A stretch of DNA of 64,000 nucleotides from the NCBI RefSeq assembly GCF_000190755.2, contig NZ_JH109152.1, positions 62,001 through 126,000 of the forward strand, written 5' to 3'. Both the position numbers and the translations under genes were made by a program. The notes beneath the pieces are model-generated. The model made no database searches. It was not told where the DNA came from and saw only the letters and a program-made list of their open reading frames with translations. Positions 54,430-63,119 of this stretch are shown here, piece after piece. The DNA is from Methylobacter tundripaludum SV96. Lineage in GTDB: Bacteria > Pseudomonadota > Gammaproteobacteria > Methylococcales > Methylomonadaceae. Each line of letters starts with the position of its first letter. Position 1 is the first letter of the stretch.

Positions 54430-55229
54430 AGTTGCTTCATTACTGGCGCGCCATGTGGGGCATCATCTGGCGTGAATTATGGCGTTTTGTGACGCAGCGC
54501 GAGCGGTTTATTTCCGCCTTGGTCCGGCCTTTGGTCTGGTTGTTCGTCTTCGCGGCAGGGTTCAGGGCCGCATTAGGTCTTGCGATCACGCCGCCTTACG
54601 AAACCTATATTCTTTACGAGGTTTATATTACCCCCGGCCTGATCGGTATGATTCAGCTGTTTAATGGTATGCAAAGTTCATTGTCGATGGTTTACGATCG
54701 GGAAATGGGCAGCATGCGGATACTGATGGTTTGCCCGTTGCCGCGCTGGTTTTTATTGCTCAGTAAACTGCTGGCTGGCACCGGCGTATCCGTTTTGCAA
54801 GCCTATGTATTTTTAGCGATTGCGTGGTTTTATGATATTCAGGCGCCGTGGCAAGGCTATTTGTGGATATTGCCGGCACTGTTGTTGTCCGGGTTAATGC
54901 TGGGCGCTCTGGGCTTATTGTTGTCGTCCTTTATCAAACAATTGGAAAATTTTGCCGGTGTGATGAACTTTGTGATTTTCCCGATGTTTTTTATGTCAAC
55001 CGCACTGTATCCTTTATGGAAAATCAAAGAGTCCAGTGCGCTGCTTTATAATCTGGCTCAATATAATCCCTTTTCTCAAGCCGTTGAATTGATCCGCTTT
55101 GCCCTGTACGGCCAGTTTAATCAACACGCATTTATTTATACGCTGGTCGCCTTTATCGTATTTATGGCGGCGGCAATTATTGGCTATAACCCATCAAAAG
55201 GGATGATGGTGAGAAAAGGCGGGGCTTGA
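54426..55229 (+). CDS. PQQ-associated ABC transporter permease (ABC-2 type)
   Basis: 267 residues, six hydrophobic segments. YITPGLIGMIQLFNGMQSSLSMVYDREMGSMRILMVCPLPRW (in parts) is the conserved part of the ABC-2 permeases in this gene set. The ATG overlaps the ATP-binding gene by four bases. It is the last gene of the four. Confidence 0.9.
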   Translation: MKLLHYWRAMWGIIWRELWRFVTQRERFISALVRPLVWLFVFAAGFRAALGLAITPPYETYILYEVYITPGLIGMIQLFNGMQSSLSMVYDREMGSMRILMVCPLPRWFLLLSKLLAGTGVSVLQAYVFLAIAWFYDIQAPWQGYLWILPALLLSGLMLGALGLLLSSFIKQLENFAGVMNFVIFPMFFMSTALYPLWKIKESSALLYNLAQYNPFSQAVELIRFALYGQFNQHAFIYTLVAFIVFMAAAIIGYNPSKGMMVRKGGA

Positions 55230-55462
55230 TGAATCAAACAACGGATTGTGATGCTGATGGACAACGCCATCGCAAGTTTTTGTTAGACAAAGCTTCCGCT
55301 CCTCGGCAACTGCTCCTGCGTGGCTCTACCTCCTGCATCCATGCAGTCGTGCTCGCGCTCCTTACCTACATAATCACATGGATGTGGTGAATGCAGATAT
55401 TGCAGGAGCAAATATCTGTCCCTCTAGGCAACGTAAGGCATTAAAATAAATTCGGTGAATAT
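55230..55462. repeat. Intergenic repeat tract with 28-base core
   Basis: No gene. Positions 55323-55350 are a perfect copy of the core at 17100-17127; around it lie pieces of other repeats (TGCAGGAGCAAATATCTG and its near-complement). Confidence 0.6.
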
Positions 55463-57049
55463 GTGAAGAACTCTTTTTTTCTGGTTATTCCAACGCAACA
55501 AAATAATCCCCAGCGCCTTAAAGAATTTGAAGCAAAGGCGCTGCAACATTGGGTGGCTGAATTGCCTACGGCTAATCCCGGCCTAGCCACGCGCCTGCTT
55601 CACGATTTTCTTATAGATTTCAATACCGTTGAAATGAGCACCCAGTTAAGGCTGGATGCGCTGGAGCGCTTAAGTCCAAGTATCCATGTCATTGAAGATT
55701 ATCTTCGATCCAGGCTAATTAAAGCGGGTTTCCCAAAAGAAGAGAATGACAAGAAAATTTTGACCGTGTTGATCTCAATCGAAAAGGAATCCACTATCGG
55801 CTATTGGATGGTGCTTAAGGAGCTAACCAAGCGTAATGTCGGCTGGTTTCAAGGGAAGAATGCGGCATTAGCCATCCAGCGCTGCATTAAAGGATTGAGC
55901 AGTATTATCGTCAGTCATTTTATTATGGGGATGCCGATTCCTGATTGGGTTTGGATAGATTTGCATTCGCTTTACAACCTGAGTGTGACAATAAAAAACA
56001 GCACCACCAAAGTCGCCAATGATATAAGTCAGTCCAATAAGCCCAGCAGTCCTGAAGAGTGCTATCGACAGATTCTTTTGCTCAGTCTTGCCGATCCGAC
56101 CGGTTTGATGCAAAAGGAACTGTTGTTGGTTTATAGCTTTATAGAAACGATAGGTTCTTTGGTCGGGCTAAAAAGAGAGCCTGTGAATGGTCAGTCAATA
56201 CAGTGCATTGTCTTAACAGACGAAGATAAAGCGCCGTATTACCAGTTTGAAACAAGCGCTAAAAACGATTCAGCGATGTTGTATCTGGACTTTACCAAGT
56301 TGTTCAAGGCTCTGAAGCAAAAAGAAAAATTGATTAATGCTGCGGAGGCAAGGTTTAGTTCGATGCATGGGTTGAAAAATGACATCGGAAAGCCCTCAGC
56401 GGAATTACTCGATTATCTTGAGCAAAGATGGTTAGGAGTCGATCTGCAGGGAGTGCCCTTTTTTAGCGACAGAACGGATCGATATATTGCCGTAGGCCTG
56501 GAGTCAACCCACGAACTGCAAAGTGCATTGGAATCCGACGGCGAAAAAGATCTGGAGTTTCTCGTTCAATCGGCATCTGACCGATTATTGTCCGGCGTAT
56601 TTACAAAAACGGGCGTCCTGTCAGTGGGGAGTTTGGTCAGTTTTAGAAAAACAGACAGTCCTGAGCACAAGCGTTCATTAGGCATTGTTAACAAGGTCAT
56701 TGTTGATAAGCAAAGCGGTAGAATAAACTTTGGCATGCAATTATTGGCTCATCAGTCCATTGCTGTCTCCTATGTTCAATTGGATGAGTCGGGGAAAGAT
56801 GTTCCGCAAAAGGGCCTTTTTTATAGCGCGAAGGAGCTGGAATATGAAAAAAGCTACATCATTACTGATAGTTTTATGCTAAAGGATGATGATGTTATTC
56901 GAATGTTTATGAATAACGAAGACTTTCCTGTTGTATTGAGTAACAGGAAGAATGTCGGGTTGGGTTACTGGCAGTTTGAATGTCGACGGGTAGCGGAAAA
57001 GAGCAAGCCGATATCGGCGCAGGCTAAAAAAGGTTACGATTTCATTTAA
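55463..57049 (+). CDS. Unrecognised 528-residue protein, possibly PilZ-related
   Basis: The only start is the GTG at 55463. Residues ~20-110 (EAKALQHWVAELPTANPGLATRLLHDFLID in parts, LRLDALERLSPSIHVIEDYL in parts) look like a helical domain that I recall from c-di-GMP-linked proteins of this group. The C-terminus (~375-520) is rich in beta-strands (TGVLSVGSLVSFRK, GRINFGMQLLAHQ, LSNRKNVGLGYWQFECRRV in parts), consistent with a PilZ-like barrel but without the RxxxR motif. No signal peptide or membrane segment. Function not known; c-di-GMP link is a guess. Confidence 0.55.
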   Translation: MKNSFFLVIPTQQNNPQRLKEFEAKALQHWVAELPTANPGLATRLLHDFLIDFNTVEMSTQLRLDALERLSPSIHVIEDYLRSRLIKAGFPKEENDKKILTVLISIEKESTIGYWMVLKELTKRNVGWFQGKNAALAIQRCIKGLSSIIVSHFIMGMPIPDWVWIDLHSLYNLSVTIKNSTTKVANDISQSNKPSSPEECYRQILLLSLADPTGLMQKELLLVYSFIETIGSLVGLKREPVNGQSIQCIVLTDEDKAPYYQFETSAKNDSAMLYLDFTKLFKALKQKEKLINAAEARFSSMHGLKNDIGKPSAELLDYLEQRWLGVDLQGVPFFSDRTDRYIAVGLESTHELQSALESDGEKDLEFLVQSASDRLLSGVFTKTGVLSVGSLVSFRKTDSPEHKRSLGIVNKVIVDKQSGRINFGMQLLAHQSIAVSYVQLDESGKDVPQKGLFYSAKELEYEKSYIITDSFMLKDDDVIRMFMNNEDFPVVLSNRKNVGLGYWQFECRRVAEKSKPISAQAKKGYDFI

Positions 57050-57071
57050 ATAACCCATGTCGTTGAAATAT

Positions 57072-57107
57072 AGTGCTATATACATATAGCACTTGAAAAG
57101 TTTTTTT
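57072..57107 (+). terminator. Possible terminator
   Basis: AGTGCTATA and TATAGCACT form a 9-bp stem with a 4-base loop, and a T-run follows after seven bases. It is weak as an intrinsic terminator because the spacing to the T-run is long. Confidence 0.5.
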
Positions 57108-57301
57108 ATCGTGGTAAGTTGACATGTCAAGTTGATTATTGGTGATGAGTTGTCGGCTTTTTAAAGTGGACATCTAAATAAAACTCAGGGGCTAACTCGT
57201 AGTGGGATTGTTTCTGTATATGAGTTATCGAGGCAATCAGGTAATATGCCTTCGAGCAAGAACCTGAAAATAATAAAAAATTACAATTGTGAGGATACGA
57301 A

Positions 57302-57787
57302 ATGAGTAATGAAGAAAACGCTAAAAAAACGGTAGATGCAGCAAAAGAAACGGCTGGCCAGTTAATTTCACTAATGACGAGCTTAAAAGAAAAAAATCCA
57401 AAAGTATTTTTTGGTGCTATTGGAGGCGTAGTCTTACTGCTTATTGTCATGATGATGAGTGGCGGTGATTCAGGCGTTGTTTCCGGACCTTCGGCCAAGA
57501 ATCTTGCTGCCGGGCAGCGCTATGTTTTAAAAAATCCCAATACTTACGAAATTGAATCACCTATTCAATTGCTTGCAGTTCCTGGAGCTATAGCGGCATT
57601 TGATGATAGTGAAGACGTAGAAAAAGGTAAGGTTGAATCTTGTAGACGTATAGCTCAGGGAACGCCGGTAACTATCGTAGACTTCCAAGATTTTGCAGGA
57701 AAGAAAAATGCATTTGTTAAGGTTCAGGTTGAAGATGGTGATTGTAAAGGTAGCTCGGGTTGGGTTTTGGCAATTGATGTTCAATAA
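57302..57787 (+). CDS. Small membrane-anchored SH3-like protein
   Basis: 161 residues: a basic N-terminus, one membrane helix (VFFGAIGGVVLLLIVMMMSGG in parts, ~40-57), then a beta-rich periplasmic domain (YVLKNPNTYEIESPIQLLAVPG in parts, RRIAQGTPVTIVDFQDF, VQVEDGDCKGSSGWVLAIDV in parts) that reads like an SH3-type fold. Two cysteines (CRR and DGDCKG) could form a disulfide. No function known. Confidence 0.65.
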   Translation: MSNEENAKKTVDAAKETAGQLISLMTSLKEKNPKVFFGAIGGVVLLLIVMMMSGGDSGVVSGPSAKNLAAGQRYVLKNPNTYEIESPIQLLAVPGAIAAFDDSEDVEKGKVESCRRIAQGTPVTIVDFQDFAGKKNAFVKVQVEDGDCKGSSGWVLAIDVQ

Positions 57788-57791
57788 AAAG

Positions 57792-57819
57792 TTGACAAGA
57801 GTTAAAAAGAGCTTATAAT
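57792..57819 (+). promoter_or_regulatory. Consensus sigma-70 promoter for tRNA-Gly
   Basis: TTGACA at 57792-57797 and TATAAT at 57814-57819, both perfect, separated by 16 bases; tRNA-Gly starts 19 bases after the -10 box. Confidence 0.9.
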
Positions 57820-57837
57820 GGCCAAATAAATTGAAGC

Positions 57838-57912
57838 GCGGGAATAGCTCAGTGGTAGAGCACAACCTTGCCAAGGTTGGGGTCGCGAGTTCGAATCTCG
57901 TTTCCCGCTCCA
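57838..57912 (+). tRNA. tRNA-Gly (GCC)
   Basis: 75 bases including an encoded CCA. The acceptor stem GCGGGAA pairs with TTCCCGC, the D-arm and T-arm (GTTCGAATC) are normal, and the anticodon loop CTTGCCAAG gives GCC. The consensus promoter lies directly upstream. Confidence 0.98.
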
Positions 57913-57926
57913 ATTAATTTAAAAAA

Positions 57927-57953
57927 AGCCGCGAACTATCGCGGCTTTTTTAT
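57927..57953 (+). terminator. Terminator between the two tRNA genes
   Basis: GCCGCG, 6-base loop, CGCGGC followed by six T. It lies after tRNA-Gly and before tRNA-Cys. Confidence 0.85.
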
Positions 57954-57964
57954 TTCACTTTTAG

Positions 57965-58038
57965 GGCTGCGTAGCAAAATGGTTATGCAGTGGCCTGCAA
58001 AGCCATCTACGGCGGTTCGATTCCGCCCGCAGCCTCCA
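57965..58038 (+). tRNA. tRNA-Cys (GCA)
   Basis: 74 bases with an encoded CCA. The acceptor GGCTGCG pairs with CGCAGCC, the T-loop is GGTTCGATTCC, and the anticodon loop CCTGCAAAG gives GCA. No separate promoter is clear; read-through from tRNA-Gly is possible. Confidence 0.97.
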
Positions 58039-58214
58039 TTAGTGAATTCAGGCAGATTCAAAGAAGTCCATAAACCTGCAAGTCATAAGGCTTAGCGGGT
58101 TTTTTATTGTCTAAAATTTCCAGGAGTAAATTTTTCATTCGCTAAACTAGGGGCGATAGTATTCATTTAGTGATATTGTAAAATTCATCTTTTAATGTTG
58201 AGGGCTGAGAAAAA

Positions 58215-58463
58215 ATGACCATTTCATTTCTAAAAGTAGTTGCCTTTTTCGTTATATTTTCTACAGGGTTATTGTCGTCCTGTGCCGAGTTTAAAGAGGC
58301 CGGAAGAACGATAGGCCATACGACGCGTAATGTCACCAGGGAAATTGGGCATGGCACTAGGGATGCGGCCAAGGAAATAGGGCATGGTACGAAACGCGTG
58401 GTCAACAGCGTTGGGCAAGAAACGAACGATGCAGCAAAGCCATCACCCGATGATGAGCAATAA
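58215..58463 (+). CDS. Small lipoprotein, entericidin-like
   Basis: 82 residues. The signal peptide ends in the lipobox LLSSC, so the mature protein is anchored by Cys23. The mature part holds three repeats of a GHxTR/GHGTK unit (IGHTTRNVTRE, IGHGTRDAAKE, IGHGTKRVVNS), a basic amphipathic pattern similar to entericidins. It is a single gene with its own ribosome-binding site. Confidence 0.75.
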   Translation: MTISFLKVVAFFVIFSTGLLSSCAEFKEAGRTIGHTTRNVTREIGHGTRDAAKEIGHGTKRVVNSVGQETNDAAKPSPDDEQ

Positions 58464-58705
58464 TTCAACGGTTTTTTCAAATAGGATATTTTTGTAAATT
58501 ACGAGAGCGGGTGAAAAATCCGTAGTCCCCAAAAACATGGGCGATGGGTTGGATAAGTGACGGTTAGTTGAGGCAATTCCAGCAACCGTTTCAGGTGCGG
58601 CGAAAAACTCGCATCCAATTAAGGCAAGGGGCCGCTAACCGACTCTACTTGCGCCACTGTCATCTGTTGCAGACGGACAGATCAAAACAAAAAAACAACT
58701 CAATA

Positions 58706-61162
58706 ATGGCTATCAAAAAATCCGAACTTTATTCATCCCTCTGGTCCGGCTGCGATGAACTTCGCGGCGGCATGGATGCAAGCCAATACAAGGACTATGT
58801 CCTCGTGCTGCTGTTTATCAAATACGTCAGCGACAAATACGCCGGTGTTCCTTACGCTCCGATTATCATCCCCGAAGGCGCAAGTTTCAAGGACATGGTC
58901 GCGTTCAAGGGCAAACCCGACATCGGCGACCAGATCAACAAGAAGATCATCGCGCCGCTGGCTAATGCCAACAAGCTGTCAGATATGCCCGACTTCAATG
59001 ATCCCAGCAAGCTGGGCAGTGGCCAGGAGATTGTCGAGCGCCTGACCAACCTGATCGCCATCTTCGAAAATAAGGCACTCGATTTCAGCAAGAACCGCGC
59101 GGAAGGCGATGACATTCTTGGCGATGCCTACGAATACCTGATGCGCCATTTCGCTACCGAGAGCGGCAAGAGCAAAGGCCAGTTCTACACGCCCGCCGAG
59201 GTCAGTCGCATCATGGCGCAGATCATCGGCATACGCGATGCGTGCACCACTAACGATACCACCGTCTATGATCCGGCCTGCGGTTCCGGATCGCTGCTGC
59301 TGAAAGTGGGCGACGAAGCCCATGCCAAGGTCACGCTCTACGGGCAAGAAAAAGACGCCGCTACCTCCGGCCTGGCGCGCATGAACATGATCCTGCACGA
59401 CAACCCGACGGCTCTGATCAAGCAAGGCAATACACTGGCTAATCCGCTGTTTACTAGCGATGACGGTCAGCTCAAAACCTTCGACTACGTAGTCGCCAAT
59501 CCGCCGTTCAGCGACAAACGCTGGAGCACCGGCATCGACCCGCTTAACGATCCTCACCGACGCTTCCATGATTTCGGCACGCCGCCGGACAAGCAAGGCG
59601 ATTACGCTTACCTGCTGCATATCGTCCGGTCGCTGAAAAGCACCGGGAAGGGCGCTTGCATTCTGCCGCACGGCGTACTGTTCCGGGGTAACGCCGAGGC
59701 CGACATCCGCAAGAACCTGATTCGAAAAGGCTACATCAAAGGCATCATCGGCTTGCCTGCCAACCTGTTTTACGGCACCGGCATCCCCGCCTGCATCATC
59801 GTCATCGACAAGGAAAATGCCCACACCCGCAAAGGCATCTTCATGATCGACGCCAGCAGCGGCTACATCAAAGACGGCAACAAGAACCGCTTGCGCGATA
59901 TGGACATCCACCGGATCGTCGATGTTTTCAACAAGCGGCTGGAGGTTGCCAAATACTCGCGCATGGTCGGCGTCGAGGAGATCGAGAAGAACGAATTCAA
60001 CCTGAATATCCCGCGCTATATCGATAGCCAGCAAGCGGAAGACATTCAGGACATCGAGGGGCACCTGAAAGGCGGCATACCGAGCGCCGACGTGGATGCC
60101 TTGCAGCCGTATTGGGATGTGTGTCCTCAACTTCGGCAGACCCTATTCAAGGCCAATCGTCCCGGCTACCTTGATCTGGCGGTTTCCAAGCAATCCATCA
60201 AGACCTCCATCTACGAACATCCGGAATTCGTCAGTTTCATTGACAGCATGAGCGCCCTATTTGCCGATTGGCGGGATCGGAGCGTCGAAACACTCAAAAG
60301 TTTGCAAGCGGACTGTCACCCCAAGACCGTCATCGGCGAACTCGCGGAAGACCTGCTGGCACATTACACCGACAAACCGCTGATTGAACAATACGACGTC
60401 TATCAGCATCTGATGGACTACTGGGCCGTGACCATGCAGGACGATTGTTACCTGATCGCCGCCGATGGCTGGAAAGCCGAGACCTACCGGATCATTGAAG
60501 TCAAGAAAAACAAGGAAGGCAAAACCGTCAAGGAAACAGACAAAGGCTGGACTTGCGACCTCGTGCCCAAGCAGCTCATCGTCAACCGCTACTTTGCCGC
60601 ACAACAGGCGGCTATTTGCGAGCAGGAGGCCGCGCTGGAAGCCCTTGCCGCGCAAATGACCGAGCTGGAAGAGGAGCACGGCGGTGAGGAAGGCGCATTT
60701 TCGGAGCTGGACAAGGTCAACAAGGTCAACGTCGCCGCCCGGCTGAAAGAAATCACCGGGAACGCCAAGCCCCGGCTTGGCGATAAAAAAGCAGCCGAGC
60801 TGGGGCTCGGCGCTCCCGAAGAGGCTATCCTTTGCGTATGGCTGCATTTGGCAAATGAGGAGGTCGAGCTCAAGAAAGCCCTGAAAGAAGCCGAGGCCGC
60901 ACTCGACGCGCTGGCCTATGCCAAATATCCGATGCTCACCGAGGCCGGGATCAAAACGCTGGTAGTCGAAGACAAATGGCTGACTGCCATCGCCGCCGCT
61001 ATCCACAGCGAAATGGACCGCATCAGCCAGACGCTCACCCGGCGTGTAAAAGAACTGGCCGAACGTTATGAAACTCCGCTGCAGCAAGCGTCACACCGGG
61101 TTGCCAAATTGGAGCATGCTGTGAACGCCCACCTGGAAAGGATGGGGTTCGCATGGAATTGA
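58706..61162 (+). CDS. hsdM: Type I restriction-modification methyltransferase subunit HsdM
   Basis: N6-adenine methyltransferase. The N-terminal bundle (KKSELYSSLWSGCDELRGGMDASQYKDYVL in parts) and catalytic domain are plain: SAM motif I DPACGSGSLLLKVG and the catalytic NPPF in VVANPPFSDKRW. The ATG at 58706 gives 818 residues, long for an HsdM; the C-terminal ~300 residues include a coiled-coil region. Residues ~685-704 (GNAKPRLGDKK... AELGLGAPE) come from an in-frame palindromic repeat. The stop overlaps hsdS. Confidence 0.93.
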   Translation: MAIKKSELYSSLWSGCDELRGGMDASQYKDYVLVLLFIKYVSDKYAGVPYAPIIIPEGASFKDMVAFKGKPDIGDQINKKIIAPLANANKLSDMPDFNDPSKLGSGQEIVERLTNLIAIFENKALDFSKNRAEGDDILGDAYEYLMRHFATESGKSKGQFYTPAEVSRIMAQIIGIRDACTTNDTTVYDPACGSGSLLLKVGDEAHAKVTLYGQEKDAATSGLARMNMILHDNPTALIKQGNTLANPLFTSDDGQLKTFDYVVANPPFSDKRWSTGIDPLNDPHRRFHDFGTPPDKQGDYAYLLHIVRSLKSTGKGACILPHGVLFRGNAEADIRKNLIRKGYIKGIIGLPANLFYGTGIPACIIVIDKENAHTRKGIFMIDASSGYIKDGNKNRLRDMDIHRIVDVFNKRLEVAKYSRMVGVEEIEKNEFNLNIPRYIDSQQAEDIQDIEGHLKGGIPSADVDALQPYWDVCPQLRQTLFKANRPGYLDLAVSKQSIKTSIYEHPEFVSFIDSMSALFADWRDRSVETLKSLQADCHPKTVIGELAEDLLAHYTDKPLIEQYDVYQHLMDYWAVTMQDDCYLIAADGWKAETYRIIEVKKNKEGKTVKETDKGWTCDLVPKQLIVNRYFAAQQAAICEQEAALEALAAQMTELEEEHGGEEGAFSELDKVNKVNVAARLKEITGNAKPRLGDKKAAELGLGAPEEAILCVWLHLANEEVELKKALKEAEAALDALAYAKYPMLTEAGIKTLVVEDKWLTAIAAAIHSEMDRISQTLTRRVKELAERYETPLQQASHRVAKLEHAVNAHLERMGFAWN
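60758..60817. repeat. BIME-like double REP inside hsdM
   Basis: GGGAACGCCAAGCCCCGGCT and GCCGAGCTGGGGCTCGGCGC form two inverted REP-like units, translated in frame. The same unit pair occurs at 62370-62450 in the RAYT gene. Confidence 0.85.
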
Positions 61163-62337
61163 GAGAGGCGAGAGCCGGTTATTTGGTCGAGGTCGAGCAG
61201 CGTATACCGAAGGGCTATAAGCAGACCGAGGTTGGGGTGATTCCGGAGGATTGGGAAGTCAAAACTGTTGGTTCTGTCGCAGCCTATGCAAATGGGAAAG
61301 CTCACGAGGGTAGTATTAGTGATTTCGGCAAATACATCGTTGTGAATTCCAAATTTATTTCGACCAACGGTAAAGTTAAAAAATATTCAGATGATTGTTT
61401 CTCTCCCACTTCGGAAAGTGAAATTCTCATGGTCATGAGCGATGTCCCTAACGGAAGAGCAATCGCAAGATGTTTTTTTGTTGATCATAATGATCTGTAT
61501 ACTGTCAATCAACGGATATGTGTGCTTCGTCCAAACCAGATCAATGGAAGACTCTTCTATTACAAACTAAATCGGCACCCTTTCTACCTAAGCTTTGACG
61601 ACGGTGTAAAACAAACAAATCTTCGGAAAAATGATGTTCTGTCCTGTCCGCTAACTATCCCTCCCACCAAAGCCGAACAAGAAGCTATTGCCGAGGCGTT
61701 GAGCGATGCGGATGTCTTTATAGAATCCCTGGAACAACTCATCGCCAAAAAGCGCCATATCAAACAAGGTGCTATGCAGGAGCGGCTAACCGGCAAAAAG
61801 CGCCTGCCGGGGTTTAGCGGGGAATGGGGGGTAAAGCGAATTGGCGATGTGCTGACTATTGCGCATGGGAAGAGTCAACACGCTGTCGAAGATCGGAATG
61901 GTATCTACCCGATTTTAGCAACAGGTGGTCAGATTGGAGTTGCAAACTGCTTTCTCTACGACAAACCTTCGGTTTTGATTGGTCGTAAAGGAACGATTGA
62001 CCGGCCACAATATATGGAGCAGCCCTTTTGGACTGTAGATACGCTATTTTACTCAGTGATTCATAAACAAAATAACGCCAAGTTTCTTTTTTATCGGTTC
62101 TGTTTGATCGATTGGAAGCAATACAATGAAGCATCGGGTGTTCCAAGCCTTAATGCCCGGACTATCGAAAGTATAGAGATAAAAGTCCCTTTTGAAGATG
62201 AACAAGTCGCCATCGCCGCCATCCTCTCCGACATGGACGCCGAAATCTCCGCACTGGAAGACAAACTCGCCAAAACTCGCGCCATCAAACAAGGTATGAT
62301 GCGCAATCTGCTTACCGGAAGGATACGCCTGCTATGA
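61153..62337 (+). CDS. hsdS: Type I restriction-modification specificity subunit HsdS
   Basis: DNA target recognition subunit. Two target recognition domains are separated by conserved helices: the first after IPKGYKQTEVGVIPEDWEVKTVG (in parts), the second after KRLPGFSGEWGVKRIGDV; the helices read EQEAIAEALSDADVFIESLEQLIAKKR (in parts) and EQVAIAAILSDMDAEISALEDKLAKTR (in parts). At 394 residues it is full length. The target sequence cannot be read from the protein. Confidence 0.93.
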   Translation: MELREARAGYLVEVEQRIPKGYKQTEVGVIPEDWEVKTVGSVAAYANGKAHEGSISDFGKYIVVNSKFISTNGKVKKYSDDCFSPTSESEILMVMSDVPNGRAIARCFFVDHNDLYTVNQRICVLRPNQINGRLFYYKLNRHPFYLSFDDGVKQTNLRKNDVLSCPLTIPPTKAEQEAIAEALSDADVFIESLEQLIAKKRHIKQGAMQERLTGKKRLPGFSGEWGVKRIGDVLTIAHGKSQHAVEDRNGIYPILATGGQIGVANCFLYDKPSVLIGRKGTIDRPQYMEQPFWTVDTLFYSVIHKQNNAKFLFYRFCLIDWKQYNEASGVPSLNARTIESIEIKVPFEDEQVAIAAILSDMDAEISALEDKLAKTRAIKQGMMRNLLTGRIRLL

Positions 62338-63062
62338 TGACTAATGGGAACGGGAACGGGAACGGGAACGGGAACGCCAAGCCCCAGCTTGGCGCGACAA
62401 ACCACCAGATGGTTGAAAGTGAAAAAGCCGAGCTGGGGCTCGGCGCTCCCGTGGGTGCTCCCGCAGCCAAGGGTTGGTATAGCCGGGGCTATTTGCCGCA
62501 TTTTGATGCGCCGGGCACTCTGCAATTCATCACCTTTCGGCTTGCCGATTCCCTGCCGCAAACAGTGCTGAAGCAACTGGAGCAGGAACTCGAACAATTG
62601 CCGATCTCGACGCGCGAGCGTGAACGGCGCAAGAAAATAGAGCAATGGCTGGATGCCGGTTTGGGCTGCTGCGCTTTGCGTCATCCGCGCATGGCGGAAG
62701 TGATGCAGCAAACTTTGCAGAAATTTGATGGCGAGCGTTATCGTTTGATTGCCTGGTGCATTATGCCCAACCATGTTCATGTTTTGATTGAACCTGCAAT
62801 TAGTTTGCCGAAGATTTTGCAGTCGTGGAAATCGTTTACCGGGAGTTGGGCTATTTCGCATAATGCCGAGCTGGGGCTCGGCGTTCCCAGGGCTACCGGC
62901 ACTACTAAAAATCAGTTTTGGATGCGCGAGTATTGGGATCGCTATATTCGCGATGAAGGACATTTTCACAGTACGATCAGTTATATTCACAATAACCCGG
63001 TAAAAGCCGGGCTCTGCGAGGAAGCGCATGATTGGCCTTGGTCTAGCGCATATAACGGATAG
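62334..63062 (+). CDS. REP-associated tyrosine transposase (RAYT), IS200-like
   Basis: A Y1/HUH transposase domain: the HUH pair in MPNHVHVL (His147, His149), the Tyr in STISYIHNNPVKAG (Tyr217), and the RAYT start GWYSRGYLPHFDAPGTLQFITFRL (in parts). Its ATG overlaps the hsdS stop, but residues 1-45 are made of the GGGAAC repeat and REP sequences, so the natural start may lie further in. REP units are also found at codons ~178-186. It lies in the operon between hsdS and hsdR. 242 residues. Confidence 0.9.
   Translation: MMTNGNGNGNGNGNAKPQLGATNHQMVESEKAELGLGAPVGAPAAKGWYSRGYLPHFDAPGTLQFITFRLADSLPQTVLKQLEQELEQLPISTRERERRKKIEQWLDAGLGCCALRHPRMAEVMQQTLQKFDGERYRLIAWCIMPNHVHVLIEPAISLPKILQSWKSFTGSWAISHNAELGLGVPRATGTTKNQFWMREYWDRYIRDEGHFHSTISYIHNNPVKAGLCEEAHDWPWSSAYNG
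62346..62375 (+). repeat. GGGAAC hexanucleotide tandem repeat
   Basis: Five copies of GGGAAC, encoding Gly-Asn units. Changes in copy number keep the reading frame. Confidence 0.95.
62370..62450. repeat. BIME-like double REP in the RAYT gene
   Basis: Two REP-like units in opposite orientation, as in hsdM, with a longer middle. Outer ends GGGAACGCCAAGCC and GGCTCGGCGCTCCC are inverted copies. Confidence 0.85.
62865..62888. repeat. Single REP unit in the RAYT gene
   Basis: GCCGAGCTGGGGCTCGGCG followed by TTCCC; translated as AELGLGVP. It lies between the HUH motif and the catalytic Tyr region. Confidence 0.8.
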
Positions 63063-63119
63063 AAGTAGGAAAAGACGGACGTCTAAGCCATTGCAAAAGT
63101 CAAATAATGGAAATGCAAA

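Noticed and set aside
58979-60130. Long open frame on the minus strand opposite hsdM
   Set aside because: It is an antisense shadow of hsdM, whose own frame has clear motifs (DPACGSGSLL, NPPF).
62346-62375. Phase-variable repeat (GGGAAC)5
   Set aside because: The unit is six bases, so changes in number keep the frame and cannot switch the gene on and off.
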